Of a DNA stretch of 64,000 nt, positions 55,292-62,825 are shown in pieces. The notes beneath the pieces were generated by a model, which was not told the DNA's origin, made no database searches, and was given only the letters and a program-made list of their open reading frames with translations. This DNA comes from SZAS-103 sp038226665. Its GTDB lineage: Bacteria > Pseudomonadota > Gammaproteobacteria > Xanthomonadales > Xanthomonadaceae. The translations under genes and the position numbers were made by a program. The first letter of the stretch is position 1. Every line of letters begins with the position of its first letter. The stretch spans positions 186,001-250,000 of the forward strand of contig JBBRQI010000001.1 of NCBI GenBank assembly GCA_038226665.1, in the 5' to 3' direction.

Positions 55292-55780
55292 ATGACACGT
55301 AAGCAGCCGACGGACAAGCGCGCTGGTAGGCCAGCGCCCACTACTGACGACCTTGCGCTCCTCGCCAATTTCGTTCATCGCTTTGATCTTCCCGACTTCG
55401 ACCGCTGGCTGTCCGATTTGAAGACGTGCCCCAGTAAATCCGACCTGATAGAGCGTCGGGCGCGAGCGGTCGAAGCGATGTGGGCGGGCGACCACGACTC
55501 GGCCCGCGAACGCTTTGAATACTTGGAACTGCGGCGTCGCATGCTTGAGATCGCGTACATCGCGGCACCGATTGCTAGACGCGATGCCAAGCGCCAAGCC
55601 GGTGTACACAAGGAAAGACGACCACGGATAACGGCCTGGATCTCTCAACAACTCGACCACGACCCCACCGCCAAGTCCCCTGCGTTATGGGCCACCGCGC
55701 CGCAGTGGTTGACCGAGCAAATCGGCTTGGATCGTTTCGCGAAACGAGTCACCGGTGTGCGGAAAAAGCGCCGTAAGTAA
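55292..55780 (+). CDS. Hypothetical element protein
   Basis: The 162-residue basic, helical protein begins MTRKQPTDKRAGRPAPTTDD and ends in VTGVRKKRRK. No domain is recognised. It follows the integrase and reads in the same direction as most element genes. The opposite strand (55142-55660) is also open, but less convincing. Confidence 0.55.
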   Translation: MTRKQPTDKRAGRPAPTTDDLALLANFVHRFDLPDFDRWLSDLKTCPSKSDLIERRARAVEAMWAGDHDSARERFEYLELRRRMLEIAYIAAPIARRDAKRQAGVHKERRPRITAWISQQLDHDPTAKSPALWATAPQWLTEQIGLDRFAKRVTGVRKKRRK

Positions 55781-55850
55781 ATAGCGGCGCATTGCATTGC
55801 CAGTATCCCCACAAAGCCCGGCCTGTAGCCGTGTGTCCAGTGGGGTTCAG

Positions 55851-56084
55851 ATGAAGCACAACACTATGCCGGCGACCATGATCGCTACCGCTTACGTTTT
55901 GCTGCGCTTGCCGGAAGTGAAGGCACGCACCGGTTTAAGTCGATCTGAAATCTATCGCCGCGTCGCACTCGGCACTTTCCCTGCACCTGTGAAGCTCGGC
56001 GAACATGCGAGCGCATGGGTAGCAAGCGAAGTCGATCAATTCATCGCTGACCGTATCGCCGCGCGCGACGCAAAGGCGGCCTAA
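55851..56084 (+). CDS. AlpA-family phage regulatory protein
   Basis: The 77-residue protein has the helix-turn-helix of the AlpA/MerR-like excisionase group: LLRLPEVKARTGLSRSEIYRRVALGTFPAPVKLGEHASAWVASEVDQFI is its core pattern (shown by the segments LLRLPEVKARTGLSRSEIYR and FPAPVKLG). AlpA-type proteins switch on excision and satellite gene expression. A second ATG five codons downstream is possible. Confidence 0.85.
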   Translation: MKHNTMPATMIATAYVLLRLPEVKARTGLSRSEIYRRVALGTFPAPVKLGEHASAWVASEVDQFIADRIAARDAKAA

Positions 56085-56085
56085 C

Positions 56086-56346
56086 GTGAACCCCACAAAA
56101 GCAAAACCCGGAGCGGCAATGCTCCGGGCTTCGCAAGGCGCTGCTTGGACGGCAGCTAGCGAAACGAATTGTAACCCGCTGGTGATCGTTTCGCTGATCC
56201 TTGCACGCTGCGACATGGACACGGCGCGCGAGCGATTGCACAGCATCGCGCTGGAAACCGATGGCGACGATCCGGGCATCGCCGCAATGGTGGACGCCGC
56301 CGACTTGCTGGACGCCGCGATAACGGCACTGGCAGGCCCGCGATGA
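56086..56346 (+). CDS. Hypothetical element protein, start uncertain
   Basis: A frame of 86 residues from a GTG at 56086 ends with LARCDMDTARERLHSIAL and a helical C-terminus. The first part overlaps a perfect hairpin (56107-56128), so translation may begin later, for example at the GTG at 56182 or another internal start. No family is recognised. Its stop overlaps the next start (ATGA). Confidence 0.45.
   Translation: MNPTKAKPGAAMLRASQGAAWTAASETNCNPLVIVSLILARCDMDTARERLHSIALETDGDDPGIAAMVDAADLLDAAITALAGPR
56107..56128 (-). terminator. Perfect hairpin within the element
   Basis: CCCGGAGC and GCTCCGGG arms with a six-base loop. Read on the minus strand it is followed by TTTTGCTTTTG, so it could stop transcription from the right. 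It has no plus-strand T run. Confidence 0.45.
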
Positions 56347-56678
56347 CGCCGCACGATTGCCCGCGATTCGATCATTGCAGCGCGCCGATCTGCCCGCTGG
56401 ATTGCCTGTGGCAGCGACGCACGCACCTTCCCGGCGAACGTGTTTGCGGTTTGCTGAATGAGCTGGTGAAACAGGGCGGTAAGGCGCGTATAGGGCGCGC
56501 GCTGTCTGTCGAACTGGTGGATACCGTGGCAGCGGTAGCGCCAGCCATCGGTGCACGCTGGAGCGACGTGCGGCACAAGCTCAGGTGCGCAGCGTTGACC
56601 GGCTCGAAGCTCGCCAGCGGCCAGCGATTGCAAAACGCGCGCGCGAGCGTAGGGGGCGGGCATGGCGAAGCCGTTTAG
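56343..56678 (+). CDS. Small cysteine-rich element protein
   Basis: The 111-residue protein opens with MTPHDCPRFDHCSAPICPLDCLW, a close spacing of four or five cysteines seen in many short phage and integrative-element proteins. The cysteines could bind zinc. No function is assigned. It overlaps its neighbours on both sides. Confidence 0.6.
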   Translation: MTPHDCPRFDHCSAPICPLDCLWQRRTHLPGERVCGLLNELVKQGGKARIGRALSVELVDTVAAVAPAIGARWSDVRHKLRCAALTGSKLASGQRLQNARASVGGGHGEAV

Positions 56679-57177
56679 TAGGAAAAAACACAAGGGGCGG
56701 CGTGAGTCCGGCAACTTCACTCTGATTCCGCACGCGGTGCAAGACTCGCAGAACTGGCGTGCGTGCAGCGGCACGGGGATCAAGCTGCTGTGCGATCTGG
56801 CGCGGCAATACAACGGAAGCAATAACGGTGATCTAGGCGCATCGTTGGCCGTGCTCGCGCCACGCGGATGGAAGTCGCCGAGCACACTCAACCATGCACT
56901 GCACGAACTGCGGCACTACGGGATGGTCGAGTTGACACGGCAAGGCGGCTTGAACATGCCGAGCCTGTACGCGGTGACGTGGCACGCAATCGACGACTGC
57001 AAGGGCAAGCTCGACTGTTCAGCGACGATGACGGCATCGGGCGACTGGAAAGAGCAACGCAGCGAACCGTTCAAGCGGCCACAAAAACAAAAGGCCAGTA
57101 CGGAATCCGTATCAGCCCGCTACGGAATCCGTAGCAGCAAGGACAAAAAGGCGGCACGACCGATACGGAATCCGTAG
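56662..57177 (+). CDS. Winged-helix element protein (possible replication initiator or regulator)
   Basis: The 171-residue protein has a winged-helix domain (about 20-105) with the recurrent segments FTLIPHAVQDSQNWRA, LLCDLARQYNGSNNG and LNHALHELRHYGMVEL. The same family is frequent in phages and plasmids. The lysine-rich tail is encoded by DNA that carries palindromes (57099-57176), and the stop codon TAG is completed from the third palindrome. The protein probably binds those sites, as a replication initiator or self-regulator; neither is shown. Confidence 0.65.
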   Translation: MAKPFSRKKHKGRRESGNFTLIPHAVQDSQNWRACSGTGIKLLCDLARQYNGSNNGDLGASLAVLAPRGWKSPSTLNHALHELRHYGMVELTRQGGLNMPSLYAVTWHAIDDCKGKLDCSATMTASGDWKEQRSEPFKRPQKQKASTESVSARYGIRSSKDKKAARPIRNP

Positions 57178-57220
57178 CGATAGCGGCCTTTTCAACACTT
57201 CGCCCGCTACGGAATCCGTA
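57099..57220. repeat. Four 13-bp palindromes TACGGAATCCGTA
   Basis: Copies at 57099-57111, 57121-57133, 57164-57176 and 57208-57220 are identical. Start-to-start spacings are 22, 43 and 44 bases, close to two, four and four helical turns. Three copies lie in the end of the winged-helix gene and one beyond it. An AT-rich stretch follows (57221-57245). This fits an iteron-type origin or an operator array. Confidence 0.8.
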
Positions 57221-57311
57221 CACCTTTATAGATTCTAACCATAGGGATTGCAGGGACATGGGCTTCCGCTTGCTGGCTTCAAGGCTTACTGCGACGACTC
57301 ACACTTGACGA

Positions 57312-57327
57312 TGCCCCGGTAGGGGCA
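57312..57327. repeat. Short hairpin TGCCCC/GGGGCA
   Basis: Perfect six-base arms with a four-base loop in the gap between the palindrome array and the terminase-like gene. No T run on either strand. Confidence 0.4.
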
Positions 57328-57410
57328 ACCGATCCCTACAGCGGCAAAATCACGATACGGGGCACGTAGTCGTTTTTTCACGTCCGCAAAATTGAGAAGG
57401 GGGGACTGAC

Positions 57411-57809
57411 ATGGCACGACCACGCAAACCGACCGCACTGCACGTCCTGAACGGCACACTGGCGCACGACCCCGCACGCTTCGCTGATCGCGCCCACGAG
57501 CCGCGATGCACCGATCCGCTAGGCGAACCACTGGACACGATGCAACTCGACCAGCGCGCCGCATGGATCGAAATTGAACGTCTTGCGCCGTGGCTTCGCG
57601 CTGCTGATCGCTTAGCTGTGGAGCTTGCCGCCGCTTTGCTGGCTCAATTCAGGCTAACAGGCGTGGCCGCTTTCCCGCCGCCGCTGCTGACCCGCCTGGA
57701 GACGATGCTGGGCAGGCTCGGGTTGACCCCAAGCGACCGGAGTAAGGTCACGATGCCGCAGGCCCCACGACCCGAAAACCCATTCTTACGCCTGAGGAAG
57801 CGCCCATAG
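57411..57809 (+). CDS. Phage terminase small subunit-like protein (P27 family)
   Basis: The 132-residue protein starts MARPRKPTALHVLNGTL and ends near LGLTPSDRSKVTMP, both typical of P27-type small terminases, with a helical middle. Small terminases choose the DNA to package. There is no large terminase, portal or capsid gene in the element. A strong AAGGGGGG site precedes the ATG. Confidence 0.78.
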   Translation: MARPRKPTALHVLNGTLAHDPARFADRAHEPRCTDPLGEPLDTMQLDQRAAWIEIERLAPWLRAADRLAVELAAALLAQFRLTGVAAFPPPLLTRLETMLGRLGLTPSDRSKVTMPQAPRPENPFLRLRKRP

Positions 57810-57895
57810 CGCTACGCCTACTAAACGGGGCTGCTCGCGTAAGTGCGCGTCATCCGCGACATGTTGCAAATTCGGGCTGAGTCTGGGCGCAATAG

Positions 57896-58309
57896 CTAGC
57901 GCATTCCGTCGACATCGAGCCAGATTCCCAAGCTCCGGCCCTTGCCGCCACCAAATATCTTGGCCGCGCAGAACATCCGCGTGCGTCCATAGCGAGCTAT
58001 CTGCTTGCGATACTTCCGCGCATTGTCGTGATTCAGGTACGCAACCGTCTTCCCTTGCACGTCGATCCGCACCGCTTGGTTGGAATGCGGGTTGTCGTCC
58101 TCTAGCACTAGCTCCGCCTCGCACTCGTGCTCGACCTCGCCCTTTCCAACGATCGCGCGCAGCGCCGGTTGATAGTGCGACTCTCCGACTGCCTCAAGCT
58201 GGAACCGTCCGTTTCCTCGAATGACCCCACGCACTCCGGACGATCTCCGGCGTATTGCTAGCCACAAAGCTGCAAGCAACACGACAACGAAGGCAACGAA
58301 GGTGACCAT
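57896..58309 (-). CDS. Membrane-anchored HIRAN-like protein
   Basis: The 137-residue protein has one N-terminal membrane helix (VTFVAFVVVLLAALWLAI), then a domain resembling HIRAN: VGESHYQPALRAIVG, LVLEDDNPHSNQAVRIDVQGKTVAYL and a KYRKQI helix. HIRAN domains recognise DNA ends or stalled replication sites in larger enzymes; here it is fused only to a membrane helix. It reads against the other element genes and is probably cargo. Function unknown. Confidence 0.62.
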   Translation of the reverse strand: MVTFVAFVVVLLAALWLAIRRRSSGVRGVIRGNGRFQLEAVGESHYQPALRAIVGKGEVEHECEAELVLEDDNPHSNQAVRIDVQGKTVAYLNHDNARKYRKQIARYGRTRMFCAAKIFGGGKGRSLGIWLDVDGMR

Positions 58310-58415
58310 GCGGACAGTCTACTTCCGGCACGGGCGGCTGGTGGTTCGCCGCTTGCTAGCCGATAGCTGACTGTAGCTGCCGACCGGCACGCAATGCCGG
58401 CCAGCCAGTCAACGT

Positions 58416-58434
58416 GGGGGTATATTAGGGGGTA
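58416..58434. repeat. Right arm repeat of the element
   Basis: GGGGGTATATTAGGGGGTA matches the left repeat at 17 of 19 positions, in the same direction. It lies 57 bases inside the right att copy. Confidence 0.65.
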
Positions 58435-58491
58435 TAAAGGCAACATGAGATAGTGATAGATAATGACTGCAACGCATTTAGCGCATTTTTG

Positions 58492-58510
58492 GAGTCCTAT
58501 CACCGTACCA
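58492..58510 (+). repeat. attR: right core repeat
   Basis: GAGTCCTATCACCGTACCA repeats the tRNA-Leu 3' end with one G missing. It marks the right end of the element. Confidence 0.85.
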
Positions 58511-58553
58511 ATTGATGGCTTCCGGTTGTCCTGGAACGATCCGGACAACCAAC

Positions 58554-58580
58554 AAAAAACCCGCCACTTGTGCGGGTTTT
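58554..58580. terminator. Terminator just outside the right end, probably the original one of tRNA-Leu
   Basis: CCCGC and GCGGG arms with a seven-base loop have an A run before and a T run after, so it works in both directions. An inverted pair GGTTGTCC/GGACAACC (58524-58531 and 58543-58550) precedes it. Before insertion this would have followed the tRNA directly. Confidence 0.65.
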
Positions 58581-58698
58581 GTTGGGCGATGCTTGCACAG
58601 CCGCTAATGCAATCGAGAGTCGATGGAAGGCTGACTGCCTCCAGCTCAACCCAGCCCCCATGCCTGCACTGCTCTCGCCGCTGGCGAGCGCGATTGTG

Positions 58699-59157
58699 TC
58701 AGCCGATGGACACGCGACTCCATGGCCACCAACCGGTGCCTGTCGCGGCATAGCAATCCGCGGCTTGCTCGAAACGGTTGTGCGCGGACACGCCGCCGCA
58801 CAGAAAATAGATCGGCAGGAAGAAAATACCCAGCGCCATCGCCTGATACACGTGCGCGCGTTCGTGATCGCCGAGTCGATGCTGCATGCCACTTGATGGG
58901 CACAGACCGTATCGTTCTGCGTAGGTCAGGCATATTCCGTCCAGCGATGCATGCGTGCACAACATCGTGTTGCCAAGCGTGAGTGCGCCGCCCGGCCCCC
59001 ACGGATAACGCAAGAACACGAGTGCGTCGTCGCTGATGCATAGACGCGCGCCGAACAGCAATGCAGGCAATCCGATCAGCAGACCGATCAAGGTGTTCGG
59101 CAATGCCCAGAGCGCGCCGGGCACAAACAACGCGCGGCGCATCCAGGTCTTCATCAC
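58699..59157 (-). CDS. Membrane protein with an HExxH-type motif
   Basis: The 152-residue protein has a hydrophobic segment near the N-terminus (about 16-36), the segment GDHERAHVYQAMALGIFFLPIYFLCGG, and a short C-terminal tail with HNRFEQAADCYAATG. HERAH matches HExxH, and the E in RFEQAAD lies about where a zincin third ligand would fall. Related proteins occur in Lysobacterales as hypothetical proteins. A small membrane metalloprotease is possible, not shown. It precedes phaC by 13 bases. Confidence 0.6.
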   Translation of the reverse strand: MMKTWMRRALFVPGALWALPNTLIGLLIGLPALLFGARLCISDDALVFLRYPWGPGGALTLGNTMLCTHASLDGICLTYAERYGLCPSSGMQHRLGDHERAHVYQAMALGIFFLPIYFLCGGVSAHNRFEQAADCYAATGTGWWPWSRVSIG

Positions 59158-59170
59158 TAGCCTGTAGGGA

Positions 59171-60241
59171 TCAGCGCGAGCGCTGCGCCAGCCAGTTGTG
59201 GATCGCCGACGGCACTTCGCGTTGCGCGCGGCCGGACACGTAGATGCCGATATGGCCGCCCTTGAACGACAGTTCGCTGTAATCCTTCGTGCCCGCGAGA
59301 TTCTTCAGCGGACGCGACGCACTCGGCGGCACGAGGTGGTCCTGCTCGGCGAACACGTTGAGGATCGGCATGCGCACGTTCTTCAGCGACACGTCCCTGT
59401 CTCCGATTGTCAGCCCGCCTTCCACGAATCCGTTGTTCTGGTAGAACTTGGTGATGAACTGGCGGAAGGCCTCGCCCGCTTGGTCCGGCGAATCGAAGAT
59501 CCATTTTTCCATGCGCAGGAAATCTTCCATCGCGTGCTTGTCGTCGAGGATATCGGTCATGCCGACGTACTTCTGCACGTTCAGGCGGAACGGCTTCAGC
59601 GTGAGGTAGCAGTAGTTCATTAATTCGGCCGGCACGTTGCCGAGCGCATTGACGAAGGCATCGACGTCCATGCCGCGCGTCCAGTGCGAGAGCATGTTGT
59701 CGGCCGTGTGGAAATCCACCGGCGTGACCATCGTGATCAGGTTCTTGATCTTGTCCGGATGCAGCGATGCGTAGCACAGCGAAAACACGCCGCCCTGGCA
59801 GATGCCGAGCAAATTGATCGCGTCGAGCTTGTGTTTCGCACGCAGGAAGTCCACGCAACCGCCGAGGAAACGCTCGATGTAATCGCTCAAGTCCAGATAG
59901 CGATCCGACAGATCCGGATAGCCCCAGTCGATGATGTAGATGTCTTCGCCCTGCACGAGCAGTTGCTTGACGATCGAACGGTCGGCCTGCAGGTCGACCA
60001 TGTACGGGCGGTTGACCAGCGCGTAGCTGATCAGCAGCGGCACCTTGGCGGTGGGCGCCTTGTCGCCGCGGAAGCGGTACAGCACGAGCTTGCCATCGGT
60101 GTACACGGCTTCCTTCTCGGTCGCGCCGTAATGCACGTCGTCGAGATTGCGCAGCGTGGTCAGGCCCGCGGTGAGCTTGCGCTGCAAGGTCATCGCTTCA
60201 TGGGCGAGCTTGTCGGGGGAAAGATTCAGTGGTCCGTACAT
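59171..60241 (-). CDS. phaC: Polyhydroxyalkanoate synthase, class III catalytic subunit PhaC
   Basis: The 356-residue alpha/beta hydrolase has the lipase-like box GICQGG with nucleophile Cys148, the aspartate in AEQDHLVPP and the histidine in KGGHIGIYV. At this length it is a class III PhaC, which needs PhaE. It polymerises (R)-3-hydroxyacyl-CoA into storage polyester on granules. The gene follows phaE with a 15-base gap. Confidence 0.92.
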   Translation of the reverse strand: MYGPLNLSPDKLAHEAMTLQRKLTAGLTTLRNLDDVHYGATEKEAVYTDGKLVLYRFRGDKAPTAKVPLLISYALVNRPYMVDLQADRSIVKQLLVQGEDIYIIDWGYPDLSDRYLDLSDYIERFLGGCVDFLRAKHKLDAINLLGICQGGVFSLCYASLHPDKIKNLITMVTPVDFHTADNMLSHWTRGMDVDAFVNALGNVPAELMNYCYLTLKPFRLNVQKYVGMTDILDDKHAMEDFLRMEKWIFDSPDQAGEAFRQFITKFYQNNGFVEGGLTIGDRDVSLKNVRMPILNVFAEQDHLVPPSASRPLKNLAGTKDYSELSFKGGHIGIYVSGRAQREVPSAIHNWLAQRSR

Positions 60242-60256
60242 GTGCGGCTCCTGGAT

Positions 60257-61327
60257 TTATTTCTTCGCGCGACGCGCGACGGATGCGGACTTGGCCGGTT
60301 TCGCGGCGGGTTTTTTCGCGGCGTGTTTTTTTGCTGCCAGCTTGACCGGCGCGGCCTTGGGTGTCGCCTGGGCTTTCGCGCGTGGCGCAGCATGCATTGC
60401 GGAGTTCGCAGACGCGATCATCGCGGCTTCAAGCTCGGCAAGACGCTGCTTCAACTCGCGCAGATCGCGTTCGAGTTGCGTGACCTTCTTGTGGCTCGAA
60501 TTGACTTCGGTGCGCGTGGGCATGCCGAACTGGCCGGTCGCGCGCTCGACTTCGCCATTCACGCCGGCACGCATGCGGCTTTGCGCGTCGACGAGATCGC
60601 CATACGCGATGCGGAATTCCGGTGTCATTGCGACTTCGCCCCAGGATTCCTCGGCGGCGTCGATCCACAGGTCGAACAGCGCGCGCGTCGAATCGAGTTG
60701 GCGACCCGGCTCGCTGCGCTCGGTGAGCTTGTCCTCGAACTTCGCGAACGCACGCTTGCCGCATTCCATCAGCTGCGCGTTATAGCCGGACATCGCTTTC
60801 TGGTATTCCACCTGCGATTTGCCGAGCGCCTGCCAGCGCTCCTGCTGTTCGCGCCGCAAACCAAACGCGGGCATGTTGAACATGCCGCCGAATTCGCCGC
60901 GCAACGCATCCATCCACGGCGTCGCCTGTTTCATCCACTGATCCATGCCGTGCGTGCCCTGCCCTGACATCTGCTCGAACATGCTGGCGAATGGATTGGA
61001 GAAACCACCGCTCTCGATGCCGAGTGCCTTCTTCCACTCCGATGCGATGTCCGATGCATGCGACTGGCCGCCGGAGAAACGCTTCGCGAGTTCCTGCATC
61101 TGCCCGAACCACGCGCCTGTCTGCGCATTCATGCGCGAAATCGTGTCGTCGGTCTGCGCGCGTCCATCGCGCGCCCATGGCGACCAGAGATCCATCGCTT
61201 CCCGCCACCCGGGCACATGCTGCTGCTGGCCAGTGCCGGCCTGCCGCGCCATCTCGCTCCACGCATTCCAGTACTGGCGCGAGAGCGCCTCGAAATCCTG
61301 CGTCCAACCCTCGTTCGAGGTCATCAT
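60257..61327 (-). CDS. phaE: Polyhydroxyalkanoate synthase, class III subunit PhaE
   Basis: The 356-residue protein has PhaE features: a WNAWSEMARQ start region, a middle helical domain, and LRELKQRLAELEAAM heptads. It ends in a lysine/alanine-rich tail (AAKKHAAKKPAAKPAKSA) that resembles DNA- or granule-binding tails. The ATG at 61327 follows AAGGAG; the next codon is also ATG. PhaE is required for PhaC activity. Confidence 0.87.
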   Translation of the reverse strand: MMTSNEGWTQDFEALSRQYWNAWSEMARQAGTGQQQHVPGWREAMDLWSPWARDGRAQTDDTISRMNAQTGAWFGQMQELAKRFSGGQSHASDIASEWKKALGIESGGFSNPFASMFEQMSGQGTHGMDQWMKQATPWMDALRGEFGGMFNMPAFGLRREQQERWQALGKSQVEYQKAMSGYNAQLMECGKRAFAKFEDKLTERSEPGRQLDSTRALFDLWIDAAEESWGEVAMTPEFRIAYGDLVDAQSRMRAGVNGEVERATGQFGMPTRTEVNSSHKKVTQLERDLRELKQRLAELEAAMIASANSAMHAAPRAKAQATPKAAPVKLAAKKHAAKKPAAKPAKSASVARRAKK

Positions 61328-61457
61328 GCGATCTCCTTGTGGCATCGTTGCCAATCCCAGATGCTATCACCGCACTTTGTTGCAGTGCAACATGTGCCTG
61401 TACTTGTGTGATCCGTGACGCTTTGCGAGGCTTGCTCGTGTCCAGGGGGAAACCAGC

Positions 61458-62702
61458 ATGCAAGACACCGAAACGACGGAACACGACCTCATTCCAAAGC
61501 ACACCACGCCGACTTGGGAAAGCGAATTGCTGTTGTCGGGAGCGACCGTCTTCGGGTTGCTGCAGCTCCCATCGTATCTGTATGCGGTCATCGATCGAAT
61601 GCATCGACAACTGCCAGCGATATGGGACGGTGTGTTGCTTCTGGGTTCGATGTTTTCATTGGCCATGGTGTACGCATTGATCGTGACGTTCCTGTTGCAT
61701 CTGGCAAGTCGCGCTTATTGGGTCGCACTGGTTGGCCTTCGGTCGGTGTACCCAGACGGAATCCGCTGGGATCGAACCCGGGGCGGAGTCATCGGCAAGC
61801 GCGTGCAGCAATCCCTGTTCGGCGATCAGGATGCGTTGATCGAACGCGCTGACAATCGTTCGACATTGATTTTCTCGACCGGCATCGCACTTGTCTTCAA
61901 TGCGTTGGTCGCGATCCTCGTCAGCATTCCCCCGCTGGTGCTGGCAGTCATCCTGCAGGGCTGGGTCTGGCCATTACCCAATCCGTCTGCATGGCTGCCG
62001 ATCACGATGGCGCTATTGCTCGTACCGATCGTGTTGCCGCGCGTCCTGGACTCTGCCTTTGGGCATCGACTCGCCTCGGACGGCCCTTTTGCCTCACTGC
62101 TCGAAAGAGTCCAGCGGAGGATCACCATGCTCGGGCCGTGGCGGATGGCCGAGCCGCTCATGCTCAACCTAACCAGCAACAAGCGTGGAAAACATGGATT
62201 CCTGGTATTCCTGCTGCTGATCTACGCGCTGTTCTTCGCAACGTCCGCATCGGAAAAGCTGCGGCACAAGGACATCGACCTGTTTCCCCTGCTCTCGCAA
62301 GCCTCGTGGACGCGGCAGAGTAGCGAGTATTACGAAAACGCAAGCACCCCTTCGCAATTACTGCCGCATATCCAGGGCGACATCGTTACCGATCCTTACC
62401 TGCGCTTGTGGGTGCCGCTGGACCCGCATCGTTCAAATGCATTCGTGCGTGCTTGCGCAAGACAGGCATCGAACACATGTCTTGGCAACGTGTTCGCACC
62501 GAAGCTGGATGGCAAGGTATTGACCGGCATGACATGGCACTTGTATCGCGACCCATCCATCGGCGTCGATGGCCTGCGCGCCTACATACCCATCCAGGCA
62601 TTGGCGAACGGCGAACACGAACTACTGCTCGCCGTGCCTGCGCGCGACGACGCCAAGCTGGATGACATGCGCGAATCGTGGCGAATTTCATTCTGGCGCT
62701 GA
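61458..62702 (+). CDS. Hypothetical multi-pass membrane protein
   Basis: The 414-residue protein has about six hydrophobic helices in its first 260 residues (for example SMFSLAMVYALIVTFLLHLA and KHGFLVFLLLIYALFF), and a soluble C-terminal domain (about 265-414) with a conserved Cys pair. I recognise no family. The gene diverges from phaE and converges with pnp across a strong bidirectional terminator. Function unknown. Confidence 0.6.
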   Translation: MQDTETTEHDLIPKHTTPTWESELLLSGATVFGLLQLPSYLYAVIDRMHRQLPAIWDGVLLLGSMFSLAMVYALIVTFLLHLASRAYWVALVGLRSVYPDGIRWDRTRGGVIGKRVQQSLFGDQDALIERADNRSTLIFSTGIALVFNALVAILVSIPPLVLAVILQGWVWPLPNPSAWLPITMALLLVPIVLPRVLDSAFGHRLASDGPFASLLERVQRRITMLGPWRMAEPLMLNLTSNKRGKHGFLVFLLLIYALFFATSASEKLRHKDIDLFPLLSQASWTRQSSEYYENASTPSQLLPHIQGDIVTDPYLRLWVPLDPHRSNAFVRACARQASNTCLGNVFAPKLDGKVLTGMTWHLYRDPSIGVDGLRAYIPIQALANGEHELLLAVPARDDAKLDDMRESWRISFWR

Positions 62703-62769
62703 GCAGTTCCCACGGATTCGCAATTCCTGCACAGATCCTGCGCCTGCGGCATTCAGATGCCTGGCCATC

Positions 62770-62799
62770 AAAAAAAACGGGCCGAAGCCCGTTTTTTTT
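62770..62799. terminator. Bidirectional rho-independent terminator
   Basis: CGGGC/GCCCG stem with loop CGAA is flanked by eight As and eight Ts. It serves the plus-strand hypothetical gene and the minus-strand pnp. Confidence 0.9.
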
Positions 62800-62825
62800 A
62801 CGCATACCGCAGAAGCGATTGAAAA

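Larger units (their letters stand above)
53801..58510. mobile_element. Small integrative element in tRNA-Leu (phage-satellite-like)
   Basis: A 4.7 kb segment is bounded by a duplicated tRNA end. It carries an integrase at the left end next to the tRNA, an AlpA-like regulator, three small unknown genes, a winged-helix protein with four palindromes at its 3' end, a small-terminase-like gene and a minus-strand HIRAN-like gene. Two matching 19-base GGGGGTA-rich repeats lie inside the ends. No structural phage genes, large terminase or conjugation genes are present. Order and content resemble PICI-type satellites in reduced form. Confidence 0.85.

Noticed and set aside
55142..55660. Minus-strand frame with a PGRYPWSSF segment like REP-associated transposases
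   Set aside because: The similarity is limited to one short piece and the catalytic HUH motif is absent. The plus-strand gene fits the direction of the element.
57099..57220. Palindrome array read as a CRISPR
   Set aside because: Repeats are only 13 bases, spacing is uneven, part is coding, and no cas gene is present.
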